DNA of 64,000 nt from Eutreptiella sp. 'Long Island Sound 2002' (GCA_964036045.1 OZ038386.1:12052113-12116112); one strand, 5' to 3'; shown: positions 23,804-35,303, counted from the stretch's first letter. The notes: generated by a model from the sequence alone, not told the origin. Made by a program: numbers and translations.

Positions 23804-25269
23804 AGGGCGCGGGGCGGAAAAAAATTCCTTGTTGCGGCATAGAGTGTTATTTTCGCAGGCAACCCCCGGGAAGGGGGGGGGGACGAAAATTTTTCCTTAC
23901 ACATATATCTAAAATTTCCATGAAACAAGGATGTTTCTAGCTGAATAGTTAGTTTGTAGCATAGAAAGCAAACATGACAAGTGACAAACGGTGCACGTTG
24001 ATCTTTTGACACCATCGCTCCATCAATGTGAAGACTACAGCCCCGGCTCAACGTGCAAAGCGTGGTAGGGAAGTCTCACCCTTCGACCGTGGTTAAGGAG
24101 GAGGGGTGTTGCTCCCTCGGTTAGAAGTAGCAGAGCCCCAATACTACTTCTTTCCCCATACCCCCTGGATCACGCAACAACATGTCACACAATGTCTTTG
24201 TGTGTTGCCTGACCCACTACATGACAAGGTGCCCATTTTTGTAATGTAGTCGTTTCGCTTCGCATGTTGCGACATTTTGCATTTCGAGTTGCCTTGCCTG
24301 TTATCACCCTAGTAGCTACCGCTTCTTGGCCTTCCCACCTTGGGAAGGTGCTGGCACGGGGCACAAGGCAATTTCTCCCCGTATTCACCAACCCGTGCCA
24401 CCCCGGTGCAAGGGGGGTCCATGGAAACCGTCCCCATACCGTCAACGTATCTCCAATGAACCTTCTCGTGTGCCCCGTGCCGCATCACGGGGTATTGGCC
24501 ATGCAAGGCATTGGCATTTGGCACACCAAGTGGCTGTGCTCATGTGCACTTCCAATCGGCAGCTAGGGCCAAAGCGCTACCATCGGCCTCTGGGCTTGTT
24601 GCAACCTCATCCTCCCCTTCAATCTCTCCGGGAGGGGGCACATCATCATTGGCGGGCGGTGCAGGTGCAGCAGCAGCGGAGAAGAATTGTGTCATTGGCA
24701 ATTGGCGCTTTGCCTTCGATGGCGGAGCTATACCAGCCTTATGTTTCTTGCCCTCGCAATGGGTGGCCAATTGTTGTGTTTGGGGACCCGCCAAAATTGA
24801 TAGCCGCTCCCACAAATGCAATTCCAACCATTCGTAGTGCAGTTTGCCCATGCAGCATCCAGTGAGGAAGAAAGCAAGTGAGTTGACAGTTGCTGAGATC
24901 TAAAGTGGAAAGGAAGATGGGAGTCTTGGCGGCTTCGGATGCTAACCGTGGGTCTGTACACTTCATGACCTATGCACAACGCATACATCCTGTGAGAGGA
25001 AATCAAGGAGCACAATGGGACAGGGGCACAAGCACTGGCAGATTTGTTGCGAAGAACAAATCATCACATGCATTGTGCAAAGAGGACATTAACTAATTTG
25101 GTGCAACCACCATCAAAAATGTACAATTTGTTGTCCAAGAGAAAAAAATTTCTAACAATTTTAGTGCGACGGTTTTTTTTTTTTGCGACCAACCCCTGGA
25201 GGGGGCAGGGGGTACGGAAATTTTTCCAGGCGCGAAGTTTTTTTCCAGCCCCCCCCCCCCCCCCCCCCT
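23804..25269. mobile_element. G-run-ended element B inserted in a decayed reading frame
   Basis: The element begins AGGGCGCGGGGCGGAAAAAA and ends with a long C-run and T (reverse complement AGGGG...CTGGAAAAAAA). It is flanked by GCGCCTGGTC (23,794-23,803) and GCTCCTGGTC (25,270-25,279), a 10-bp duplication with one mismatch. It carries two copies, both on the plus strand, of a quasi-palindromic unit: AAAAAAATTC, then a T-tract, then CCCCNGGAGGGGG-type sequence, then GGAAATTTTTCC. These lie at 23,815-23,900 and 25,141-25,232. Minus-strand coding remnants fill 24,309-24,851. Removing the element and one duplication joins VDFDQ to ALVDVSKVTTVDIVG in frame. Confidence 0.75.
24309..24851 (-). pseudogene. 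Element B protein remnant with PIP-box-like motif
   Basis: The minus frame starts near 24,851 and contains KAKRQLPMTQFFSAAAAP at about 24,705-24,652. QLPMTQFF matches the PCNA-binding consensus Q-x-x-[LIM]-x-x-F-F. An acidic Pro/Ala stretch follows, then an in-frame TGA at 24,540-24,542. The same frame then reads on to a Cys/basic patch, CAPCQHLPKVGRPRSGSY, with an AT-hook-like GRPRS. A nucleotide-level match to the HLPKVG segment occurs in element C near 34,300. Enzymatic function is unknown. Confidence 0.5.
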
Positions 25270-25279
25270 GCTCCTGGTC

Positions 25280-26640
25280 GAAATCCACCTCTTGCGCCAG
25301 TGCATAAATGGTGCTCCACTGCTCGGAGCCTCCCATTCTCCACCAACTTGCCACCTCGTCAGGACTATTGGTAGCCCCTATTGTGCAATGCACGTAGCCG
25401 GCCTCGTGCCGGTTGGTGCCGTGAATGGCTATGGGAAGCCCATGGCACTGGGGGGGTCCAGGCTGCTACACACCTACAGGAGGTATGGGGCGGCACTCGC
25501 ACAAGTGCCTCACCCGTGCGGGCAAAGGGCATGCTACACCGTAGATGACGGTGCCGTTCCCGTCTACCGCTTCCAGGGCTCAAGCGGCTGGTTGAGCTAA
25601 TTGCCGTAGGGTTTCGTAGATGTTGGACCACGTTACGCCTGTTGCTAGCTGTGGTGTGAGGTATTGGGCCTCTGTCCGCAATAGGTGGAGTGACTGGAAG
25701 CGCCATACCGCACAGACGGTCTTGTCCCATAGGGTCAGTTCCATGGCTGAACCCGGCGACGTGCTCTCCTTCTCAGGGGTTAGCACTAGGATAAGCCGGC
25801 ATGTGTCGGGGGCTCCCAACTCCTTCCCAACTACCTCCTCGAGTGATTCAGTCTACGGTGGGTGTGGGTTCGGGAACACATGGTGTGGAAGGGACTAGGG
25901 GTCTTGCTTGCAGTGCCGCGGGGCATTGTGCACACGCCGAACAAAGCAGAATGCAATATGGGTCACTTTCACAAACAGTTGGATGTCTACAGTGCATGAG
26001 TGCTATTCATCACAATCCCCAAGAATAATGGTTCCATGGCACGAAAGCTCCAAGAGCACATCGAAATATCTTCATTAAATTCCCGCGAATTTCATGCGAA
26101 TTTCATATTCACAGCCACAAGCCAGCACACATCTGAATCTGCTGTGGATGTGAGTTTCGCACGAAAATGGTTCACAACAATGGATACCATAGTGCACGTG
26201 AACGGCATGTTGCCTCACATTGCAACGGGCCTCACTGACCCCGGCTGCCTGCGGCCTAGCTGCTGTCACCCCCCTTGCTACCCGCCTTTGGGCTTTCTAG
26301 CCTCTCCGCGGGCATCTTGAAACTGGGGTCGGTGGCTGCCGCTGCTAAACGGGCCAGGGTGTAGTGGGCCTAGGCACGCGCGTGCGACTCCAACGCAAAC
26401 CCAATGCACATGCAACACACCACTCCCGAAGGGCGTGTTGGAGCTGTTCGCTTGCAACTGGAACCGAACAAGCCCCTCCGCCGCAGCCAGTTGCCCCCTT
26501 TTGCTCTTTGATGCCCCCATCCATGCCTGCGTACTTGCAAGCAAAACTGCACTCCCTCGGGGTTGGGTGGTGAGGGGGGTGTGCCGTGCCTGCTGCAGCG
26601 GCTTCTGGGCCTTCTGGGGCTGCTGCTGCTACTGGGGCTA
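25280..26640 (-). pseudogene. Decayed zinc-finger-like transposon protein, upstream part
   Basis: Coherent minus-strand segments occur in order: CSFACKYAGMDGGIKEQKG near 26,550 (C-x3-C), then MGAPDTCRLILVLTPEKEST from 25,819, a TGA at 25,580-25,582, NGTVIYGVACPLPARVRHLC, a TAG near 25,455, and TIGATNSPDEVASWWRMGG leading to VDFDQ at the edge of element B. It continues beyond element B at 23,803. I read it as one long protein in decay. Family not recognised. Confidence 0.45.
26078..26112 (+). repeat. GCGAATTTCAT-type micro-satellite
   Basis: Degenerate tandem words AATTCCCGCGAATTTCATGC then GAATTTCATATTC, related to the 22,569 and 27,625 copies. Confidence 0.65.
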
Positions 26641-28377
26641 TTGTTGCCTCTGCTTTTGTTTCAACCCAGAACGGGCGAAAAGCTGCTACTTGAGGATGTC
26701 CAGCAGGTCCCTTTCCCGTTCAGCTACCTTCCGCGCCAAGACAGCCACTTGTGTGTCAGTGTCTCACTTCACAACACCTCAAGCTGCCTTTGCAAGCCTT
26801 GGAGCAGGTCCCTTTCCCGTCCAACTACCTTCCGCGCCGAGACAGCCACTTGTGTCTCTATGTCTCATTTCACGACACCTCAAGCTGCCTTCGCAAGGTT
26901 TCCAACTCCTATTGGGCCTTGTCGCGCTGCTCAGGCTACTGTTGTTGTTGCTGCTGTTGCACCCAATGGGTGATGTCAGGGTGCAGGAGGGGTTCCTCTG
27001 GACCTAGGGAGGTGGCCGCTCGGGGGACTTTCCTTGGCCGGCCGGGTCTGTCTGCGCTGCGACTCCTCCGGTCTCCCGCTGACAAGGAACTCCTTTCGTC
27101 ATCATCCCCCTGCCCCTCTTCTTCCCTCCCCTCAGCCCCCGCGTGAGTCCCCCCACCGGCAATCATCATGGCGCGGCCCCCAATACCTAATGGCATTCAA
27201 GGGCAGCACACCAGCTCGCACAGGGGAATCTGGTGGTGTGGGGGGCATCGCCTTCTCCCTAATTTGGGGCGGTGACATTCCAACCCCAGGCTGCTGCCAA
27301 AAATTCACTACGACCCCCCCTCCCCGGGGGCAGAGGTGCCTTCCGGGCAAACGGCGTGCCTTGGTGTGGGCAAATAGCCAGCCTGTCGAAATGGAGCCTG
27401 CTTTACCCTGTGTCCCCAATGCCACGTTTGAGGATCCAACCCAGGCTTCCGTCTGGACTCGGCCCGGGGTGCGACCCAAGGTGGGACCCACTTGAGCTGT
27501 CAGCCTGCTGCGCGGAGGCTTGTTAGGGTGCTGCTACGTATGGGGCTTGAAGTGCCTCTCAGCGTGGAAGGAGCTGGGGTGGGGGCTCCAGCAATTGAAA
27601 TTCTCCTGTGAGAGTTGTGCAGTAGCCATGTGGAATTTGTGTGAAATTCGTGCGAAACTCGTGCGAGATTTATGCGAAATTATTGCGAAATTCGTGGTAC
27701 ACGTCATTCGAGTCGAAATTCGGATTATGCGAAATTCGGACACCCTTGGTGCGAAATTTGTGCAAAATTCACGCAAAAATGGCATGCAATGTGTGTACCC
27801 AACCAACTATGCAGCCCAAAGGAATACCTACACGTCACACAGGCATGTGATAGACCACAGCCCCGATTTTGCTTGCTTCGGGGGCTTGTAGGCAGGGACA
27901 ACGTTGATGAGCTGCCATGTCGTGAAGGGTGGGGCTGCTGAAGTTAGGAAGGGGCTGCTCGGGGGCAACCCATGGGTGGGTGGGGGTGATGGCAAGATCA
28001 TCCCACCAGTTGGACTGGGAGATCTGCTATCGGAAGGGGAGGGTGGAGTGGTCTTCCCTTTTAGGAACGTCAAATTCTTAAAGGGCGACCATGTCACATC
28101 CGAGGGGGAGGGTGACAAGGTTGTCCACAGGGTACACCTTGCACACACCCTCCCTGGCCTTACCCTGCCCTTGCCCCCCCACAATGACCAGAAGACTTTC
28201 CACCATCTTCTCCCCCGGAATAAGCGTAAGGGCTAAAATCCCTGGAACTGCCCCCTTCAACCCTCCCCACGGCCTTGTACTCCACCCCTTGCGGATGTAC
28301 AATTGAGTGCGATCCGGAGATCGCATATCAATGTGCACTACCGCGGGGGGGGGGGGGGTTGGTGTTTGCCCGCCCAT
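26641..28377 (-). other. Decayed intronic DNA with weak minus-strand coding traces
   Basis: A minus frame at 28,377-28,078 gives a coherent segment (IRKGWSTRPWGGLKGAVPG, then EKMVESLLVIVGGQGQGK). The frame ends at a TAA at 28,078-28,080. From 27,000 to 26,640 CTG/CAG-rich DNA makes Leu- or Gln-rich phantom frames. No domain recognised. Confidence 0.35.
27625..27785 (+). repeat. Degenerate GTGCGAAATTC tandem repeat
   Basis: About 12 imperfect 10-12 bp words of the form GYGNGAAATTCG over 160 bp. A smaller relative lies at 28,598-28,652. Confidence 0.75.
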
Positions 28378-28597
28378 TCCATAATTGACCCCACATGGAG
28401 GTTATTGTAGTTGTAGATCACCTCCTCCAACTCATGGGCGAGTATGGGGCGGAACTAGTAGTGGGAGTGGGTGTCGGCAGCGGGATCTAGGACCCTAGGT
28501 GAGACAAGTGTTGCAACATCTCAAAAACAAAGCTCTGTTGCATAGGGGAAACAATGTGTGACATATGGGAAACACATGTGACATGAATGTGAGATTG

Positions 28598-28652
28598 ATG
28601 CTGAATTCGTGCTAAACTGGTGCGAAATTCGTGTGAAATTCGTGTTCGCCTA
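28598..28652 (+). repeat. GTGCGAAATTC tandem words
   Basis: Four words of the same type as at 27,625-27,785, including GGTGCGAAATTCGTGTGAAA. Confidence 0.7.
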
Positions 28653-28939
28653 AATCATGTGAATGACCAGTGAATGTGCGTGTGAATGGGAGTGTGGGAA
28701 TGTGTGAGTGGGGAAATTTTTGGTGAATCGGTGTGAGAATTTCAACATGGTACCAAAGTGCATTTTCGAAGTCCTTAGTTTTGTTGAACTTTAGGAGAAG
28801 AGAGCACAACAAACGGGCACGGTAGCAACGCACGATGTAAAGAGTCAAACATAGGTCAACTACGACCTGGATTCAAAAGGACGGTTCACAAAGGGTACTA
28901 AGCAAGTACCCACGCCACACGCTCCTCGCCCCCCCATCC

Positions 28940-30111
28940 GCCTCACCCTCCTTCCCTCCTCCCCAACAAAGCACAAATGTGGACACACTTTGGGGGGTCA
29001 GAGGCTACCCTTGCGAACATAATAAAAATCACAAGTCCGCAAACAACTCCCGCACTTCTCCCACCCCATGATGTGTGTCCGCAGCCACAGGCTGCTCTTG
29101 TACCCACACTTAGACCCCTTGCTTCCCCACATAGCACATAAATCCTCCCTTGCGCTCCACCACCCCCTTAAACCTTGCCCAGCGCCCTAGGGTCAAATTG
29201 GACGTGCCTTGCTCCCAAGAATTAGGACACCCCCCACGAAAAAACCTCAGCGCTGACCCCAGATATAGGGCCATGTCCAGCGAGGCGCTTAGCTGGCGGC
29301 AAAGGACTCGAGCTTGTCGCACGGCGGCTAAGCGGCTACCTCCGTACTCCAATCCCACGCGGGGGGGGGGGGGATCTGTGGTTGCACATGTGACGGCACC
29401 CACACAAAATGGACCAACGGGGCGCCGCGGAACAAAAACAAGTTGATGTTGCTCAATACCCACTGCTACATCCACAAATGCACTGATGCCCTCCTCCTAA
29501 TGGACTGGTACAAGGCTCGTGCATTATTAGAAAAAATGACAACAGACCTCCCCCAGACGTCCAACTAGCCTCACCACATGCCAAATTCCTATTACCTCTG
29601 CAATTTGTTGGTGCAGCTACTGTACCCTCCCTCCCACCTCCAACTGCCACTTAAGCCATTTAACCCTCCCGCCTATCTTTGCTGACAACACCGCCACCCT
29701 ATACCTAGTCAACCCCGCCTGGACATCCTGCGCTGCGTCCACAAAACGGCAAGGGGCATGCAGCACCACATGACCCTCGTACATGGCACGCGGGTCTCCA
29801 AGGGTTTGCACTGAACCAAATCCCACAGACCCCCTCACCTCCACCAATTCCCAACCCATTATCCCATATACAGTTTTCAAGGAAGCAAAGCTTGTGTACC
29901 CTTTGCGGACGGCCAGTAAGGGAACTTTTGGATGGGGAGTGAAAACGGCGTGAGTATGGGTGTTCGATCCAACTAGTTTGCTCCGAAAAAGCCTCTTTCG
30001 GAGGGTTGGGTGGATAGCAACATTTTTAAACTTTCTAAAAAAAATAAGACATGGGTGTATGTGAAAAGAAACGGCCCTTTTCCAACACGCTGGGTTGCCA
30101 CGGTGGCCCAC
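28940..30111 (-). pseudogene. Unrecognised decayed protein, two segments
   Basis: The minus frames 30,111-29,617 and 29,475-29,110 read as ordered protein. Examples are LLAVRKGYTSFASLKTVYG, then GDPRAMYEGHVVLHAPCRF, then MDVAVGIEQHQLVFVPRRPV, VRQARVLCRQLSASLDMALY and LTLGRWARFKGVVERKGGF. They are separated by a frameshifted or stop-containing gap. No conserved domain identified. They may belong to the same decayed element as 22,610-26,640, since orientation and spacing are consistent. A G-run at 29,358 interrupts the second segment. Confidence 0.4.
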
Positions 30112-30931
30112 CTGTTGTGTGTGCGTATATTCGCTATGTTCGCGCGATTTTTAGGCTACTATTCTGCATATCCACGCACATGTTCAACGTGGCATGGAAC
30201 ATAGCAAGTAGCCCATGCCACAAATACCCATGGTGGTGTCTGCATGCGCTATGGCCGCGGCTTGTGGCTTCTAAATCATTGCGTAAGGATATTTACATAG
30301 TTGAGGTCACTATGTGCCCTCTTGCAGGCTCGGCTAGCCAACCGTTGCACAGTCACCCGCCCTTGTCCACGCATGGACCTCTAGGTGACGGAGGTTGTCA
30401 TCTAGAGCCCCGCTCTTAGGCAGCTCTCAAGGTCATGCGCAACGTGTACTGGGAGCGCTCCCGGCGTACAAGAAATTTCATAGGTAAAAAACATCAATCC
30501 AAAATTCGGGTACTCAAGTGGCTCTTTGACAGTGGTGAAATAAGGCATTTAGGGGGTATTGCTCAACATATGAGATAGCCGAAATGTGCATGTGAAAGTG
30601 CAAAATGACCTACTTTAGAGCATCCCGCAGCATGCGTGTGCAACAGAACTGCAAAAGTTAGTCAAAGCGGCACACCAGGGTACACCACTGGAACAATACA
30701 TCACTGTATCATATTTGAATACGTCAGATAACCCACAATCATTTGCCACAATTGGCAGACGGTACAATTCATAGCAATTAAGCATACGGCATGCAATATG
30801 GCACAGCATTGTAGCTGTACTACCAGTGCCTAAGAACACTGAAGTAGTGCCCACAAATTGCAAAAAAAAAAAAGCAAAAAAGGGCCCTGCAGAGCGCTCT
30901 TCCAACAAAATCAAGGGAAAACGGGCATAAA

Positions 30932-31648
30932 TTAGGCACAACAATATTCCATTCTGTCGGCCTCGTTGGGCACCACCAGAATTACAAGGTTTACCATTAG
31001 CTCTGTCCTGCAGCTTTCCGAGGCGCTACTATCAGTAGGACTAGAAGGAGAGGCATCAGGCACCTTCTTGCGCGGTGTCCCCTTGTCGGCCGTCTTAAGT
31101 TTTGTACCCCTTGGTGCGGATGCTGGAACATCCAAGGGATCTAGATCATCACGAGTAGTTGGTACCTCTTCATCCTCACAGTCATCGGGCTTCATTTCAG
31201 ACAACACATCACCCTCATCAATTATTGGGAACCAATTGTCCCGGTCAATGATGTCAAATGTGTCAACATTGACAACACCCATGTGCAGGGACTCAATGAA
31301 TTGGGGCTTATGTGCATTTCGATCTAGAAAAGCTACAACCAGACAAGTGGATTCCGACATCTACCCAAACATCTCTGCTGGTAGTGTTGGACAGGTTGTA
31401 ATACCAAAAAACCAAGGTGTTTCTTCTTGGGGCCGTGTCTTGTTCGACAAAATTTCGAGCGCTTTTAAAAACCACCCAACCGAAGCCAATGGAAGACCAC
31501 ATCGGCAATTTGTGTGATGGGTGAGGAAGTATTTGGGGACTTTCATGCGCAACTTCTCTGGAACTCCAAAGACAAGGGCACGCTGAGCCATTTTGTGGAG
31601 TGGACCATGAATACTCTTCTCATGTGAAGCCAATTCTTGGGGGTGCAA
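30932..31648 (-). pseudogene. Unrecognised reading frame split by an in-frame TAG
   Basis: A single minus frame runs from 31,648 (HPQELASHEKSIHGPLHKM onward) through TAG at 31,361-31,363 to its end at 30,932. The sequence either side of TAG reads continuously: CPTLPAEMFG before it and MSESTCLVVAFLDRNAHKP after it. The C-terminal 100 residues are acidic, then Ser/Pro/Lys-rich (TKLKTADKGTPRKKVPDASP). The first residues after TAG start with ATG, so a second short protein is possible. Function unknown. It sits in intron 3 on the host strand and is probably element-derived. Confidence 0.45.
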
Positions 31649-32270
31649 GGGTACCCTTTTCGGGGTAACTTACTAAAGGGTGGTTTGGGGGCACCACGGC
31701 CACCCCCTTTGTCGTAAAGTGTCAGGAATGTGCACGGACTCAAAAATGAATTATAAGCTTCACCGTACCCCTGCTAGAACCACATCTCCGACGCCAACTC
31801 GTTCTACTACTAGCAGTAGAACTCGCCTGTAGAGAAAGGAAAACATGAATGTGTGAGGAAATGGTAATGGAAAAAGGCGTTGTTACAAGGCGTAGACACA
31901 CAACTTGGTACGTTGACATGGTACGGAACAATAGAAGACAAGCATGCACAACAGTGTCTCCTCATGAAAAAGAAACATAGCCGCAAGTCTCATTCCAGTT
32001 TTTTATACAACGGTACCTATTTTTTTACCGTTAGCAGTAGAACCTGCACCACAGAAACCAGTTACGAGACCTTTTTTAACGACAGACCTAGACGTCCCAA
32101 CTTGAGTAACAAAGGGAATGGTAACAACGGGCCTGCCTGTGCTTGGCCTCTTCACTCCATGGGTCTTTCTCTAAACCTCTCCACTTGCAGCTGTGGCCTC
32201 TGGAACACAAGCAGACTAGGAGGCACTAGCAGAGGGCTTGGCTGCGGGGCTGGCCTTGGACTGTGACGCC

Positions 32271-32880
32271 TTACTCTTTGGAGTACCAGCAGCAACTGGC
32301 CCTGTCGTGTCGTGCCGAGGGTTCTTGTCCGGGAAGAGAGCTCTCCAGACGTGACAGTTGGGATGATGCGCTGGTCCTCTTGCCGGCTGCCTTCAGCGTA
32401 CTTGCTGCCTTGGCAGCTTGCTTGGCCTCCTGCTTCGCCTCCTGCTTCATCACCTGCTTGTCTATTTTCTTTGCCTGTTTCGCTGTCTCCTCAAGGCGCG
32501 GTCTAGGGCCTTTACTGCAGCCGGGGTCTCCGGGGTCCCATTGGGTCTCACCTTCAAAGATTGGCAGCAGTGCGTTTTGTGCGGTGGTCACCTCCTCCGA
32601 GAGTACCTTCTGCATGCTTCTGGGTGGCAGGCCCGTGCAATCCCAGAAGCGGATGGTCCATCGCACAGAGTACACCAGAAGGACTGACACTATCTTCAAA
32701 ATTTGTTGTGCGGAGCGGCAAGACGCAGGAAACACCAACAGCATGGGCTGTGCTGGATCTGCTGGCACATTCATCGATGGGACCAAAAGTTCAGAGCGCA
32801 GCACTGCGTTGTGACCCTTGATGGACACCATGACCTGTTCTACTGCCACCAATAGAATCATTGTGGGAATTCTCTTGCAC
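32271..32880 (-). pseudogene. Unrecognised Lys/Ala-rich protein remnant
   Basis: The minus frame from about 32,880 contains VSIKGHNAVLRSELLVPSM, VYSVRWTIRFWDCTGLPP and MQKVLSEEVTTAQNALLPIF. A long Lys/Ala/Glu helix follows (ETAKQAKKIDKQVMKQEAKQ and on) that would form a coiled coil, and the frame stops at 32,271. Just beyond, another frame gives KSKASQSKASPAAKPSASAS, suggesting a frameshift in a basic tail. No domain known to me. Transposon origin is inferred from position. Confidence 0.4.
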
Positions 32881-33048
32881 GCATGCAGCAGGGAGAAATG
32901 TAAAGAAATGTGCGTAGGGGGTGCTGCACAGCAATTAAAGGGTGGCAATGACCCGGGAAGCTTATACGTGACACATACGAGGCATGAAATAGTGTTTTTT
33001 TTGAGTGGAAAAAAATGATAAAAAATGGAAACCGGAAATCCGGTACCC

Positions 33049-33120
33049 GGTCGTCTAGTGCAGCTGTATGCATGGTGGATCGTCAATTGTGGGCGTAGGT
33101 TCGATCCCCACTATCCTCGA
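33049..33120 (+). repeat. tRNA-like SINE head, second family
   Basis: GGTCGTCTAGTGCAGCTGT gives an A-box-like start and GGTTCGATCCCC an exact B box 50 bp downstream, with the T arm GTAGG/CCACT only partly paired. It differs from copies 1 and 2. Confidence 0.55.
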
Positions 33121-33769
33121 CATGGCCACCAGGTGCATATCGCACCAGTACATGGTGCCCCACTAAAGGGGCATATACCCGAGTAATATCGGGTACACTA
33201 AGGGCATAGCCCATAGTTTTATGGTCATACAACATGTATTAAGTACCATGTATTGCACTATAGTAGTTCTACTGCTGGCAGTAAAAGGACACAGCAAAAA
33301 ACATAAAAAGCCTATTGGGCTACTAATTGCAACACTAATAGCCATGTGATGCGCCCCCGGTACTGCATAACGGGGCGTACTCTAGTACGAGCCGTGTCGA
33401 TGGAATGAAACAGACAGTAGCAACGGGTACCTCCTTTTTCACCCGCCTAGAGGGCTATATTCCCTTCCGTAATAGGCACATGACACGTGCGTGGGCCTGT
33501 TCGGCAAGACATAAACCCATGTACATAGAAAACCCTGCGCCAACCAGGGTGGGGGGGGGGGGGGTAGAAAAAAATTCTTGGTACCGGCGTACAGCTTTTT
33601 TTTTCGGGGGGTACCCTCGGAGGGGGAGGGGGGTACGAAAAAAATTTGCGCCAAAAATGTTTCCGGACCCCAAAACCTGAAATTTCCTTAAGTCTACCCC
33701 ACGTGTTTCTGTTTGGAAGGTGCAAGGAGGGTATTTTTCAAGATAACCATGGATATTTCAGTCAATATG

Positions 33770-33842
33770 GGTGGTATTTGTGTTTAAGGGCACAAAGACC
33801 CCCGGTCTGTTCCGGCTGCAGTGCAGTGCCCCACCCTGGACT
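33770..33842 (+). repeat. 75-bp sub-repeat shared with element A
   Basis: It starts GTGGTATTTGTGTTTAAGGG and ends GTGCCCCACCCTGG, matching 21,616-21,690 with scattered differences. Confidence 0.7.
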
Positions 33843-34379
33843 CTTATCAGCAGGAAAGAATCCCCAGATAAGGCAATACACCCTATCTGGGGCAAGAAAC
33901 CGAGCCAGCAGCATTGAAGGACAAGGGTGATTGATGTCCATTTTGGCCGTTCTGCAGGTTGCCCAAGCCTACATTGGACCCCACAATGTCATGTCCCCAT
34001 TGCCTTCTCGCATGCTGGCTGATGACCGCTACAGTGAGGGTACGGTTTGTGTGTTGGTGTATTAGTATGTCTGTGTATGGGTGTGAATGCTGCACATTGT
34101 TGCACTACGCCGTTCTTGCGCGCACATCGCAAAAAATTTTTTCTCCTATGGTTTTATCTGAGTACAAAAGACGTATAGTTAAATGTGTGTTTATCGCAGC
34201 ACTGCATGCACATCGTTCGTCCTGACCCCCCCAACTGTAGCCCCATTGCCGGCCAACCCACCTTGTTGCCGGTTATCCCCAGCGGCCACTTATCGCTTCT
34301 TTGGCTTCCCACCTTGGGAAGGTGCGGGTCGCTTCTGGCCTGTGTTGCCCGGAGCCTGCTGCTTTACCGGGGATTTCGC

Positions 34380-34500
34380 TTTCATGTTCTTCTTCTTCTT
34401 CAGAATCTGCTTCTTCTTCTGCTTCTCGGCCCGCGTGTTGCTACTACTACTGCTTTCTGTTTGCTGCTGCTACTGCTACTGTTGCTGCTGCTACTACTAC
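34380..34500 (+). repeat. CTT/CTG/CTA trinucleotide-rich tract
   Basis: Runs of TTCTTC, CTACTACTA and GCTGCTGCTAC inside element C. On the minus strand they read as Lys/Glu- or Ser/Ala-rich stretches. Confidence 0.8.
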
Positions 34501-35303
34501 TCTGACGGGTGTTGTCCTCCTCCACGTACAATTGAACCCAAATCTTGATGGATTATTGTTAATTGGACCTTCTCCCTCTCATGCATTCTTCGCCCTCCCT
34601 CGATGTGCACGAGCCCAAATCCCTCTTTCTTTCCCTCTTTTGTCTTCTCCCTAATGATGGATTGTGGCTCTCTACAACCATGCAAGCAAAAAAGCGTGGA
34701 TTGCGAGTCCCTAACCCCAACTCAAGGGGCGCAACAATACTAACCAATATGGGGTTGTGAAACAAACAAACAAGCAAGTGGAACACCCCACATTTCACAT
34801 TGTGTACCGCAATGCCACTCCCGGGTTGCCACACGGCCACCAAACGCTGGTGGTCACGCGGCTCCACGCTTCGCCCACACTCATTGCTGAGTGGGGCACC
34901 GCTAGCGTACCAAGGCTAGCGGCTCTGCTTGGAGAGTAGATGGATCGTACACAATGCTCAATGTGGGTGGCAGTGCCCCGCGCCATGGGCCCGTGGTCCG
35001 CGGGCTGACGGTTGCATTTAACAAGTGTCCCACGCTACTTGAGAGAAATCAATGGCGCCATGCAAAAAAAAACCCACTTACTTTTATCTCAGCGGTAGTT
35101 CATGTGCCAATGCCATACAATGTGGCAAAGTGAAGGTTCCATGCAAGTTCAAGTAGCACACAGTAAAGAAAATTCCTCCTGGCAAAAAAAAATTCCTACA
35201 TGGGGTGCCAGCTTTTTTTTCGAGGGGTACCCCCGGAGGGGAGGGGGGGTACAAAAAAATCGCGCGAATTTTTTCCACCCCCCCCCCCCCCCCGGCGCCA
35301 ACC

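Larger units (their letters stand above)
33546..35293. mobile_element. G-run-ended element C with 10-bp target duplication
   Basis: A 1.75-kb element starting AGGGT, 14 G, TAGAAAAAAATTC and ending GAATTTTTTCCA plus 16 C. It is flanked by TGCGCCAACC (33,536-33,545) and GGCGCCAACC (35,294-35,303), nine of ten identical. Quasi-palindromic units like those of element B lie at both ends (33,567-33,655 and 35,185-35,270). It includes the 75-bp sub-repeat shared with element A and a HLPKVG-type segment shared with element B. Minus-strand frames near 34,510-34,280 end in a Lys-rich tail (KKKKNMKAKSPVKQQ, QGGKPKKR). Autonomous function is not evident. Confidence 0.75.

Noticed and set aside
26563-26973. 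Leu-rich plus-strand ORFs that look like signal peptides
   Set aside because: They come from CTG/TTG trinucleotide runs; coherent coding traces nearby are on the minus strand.
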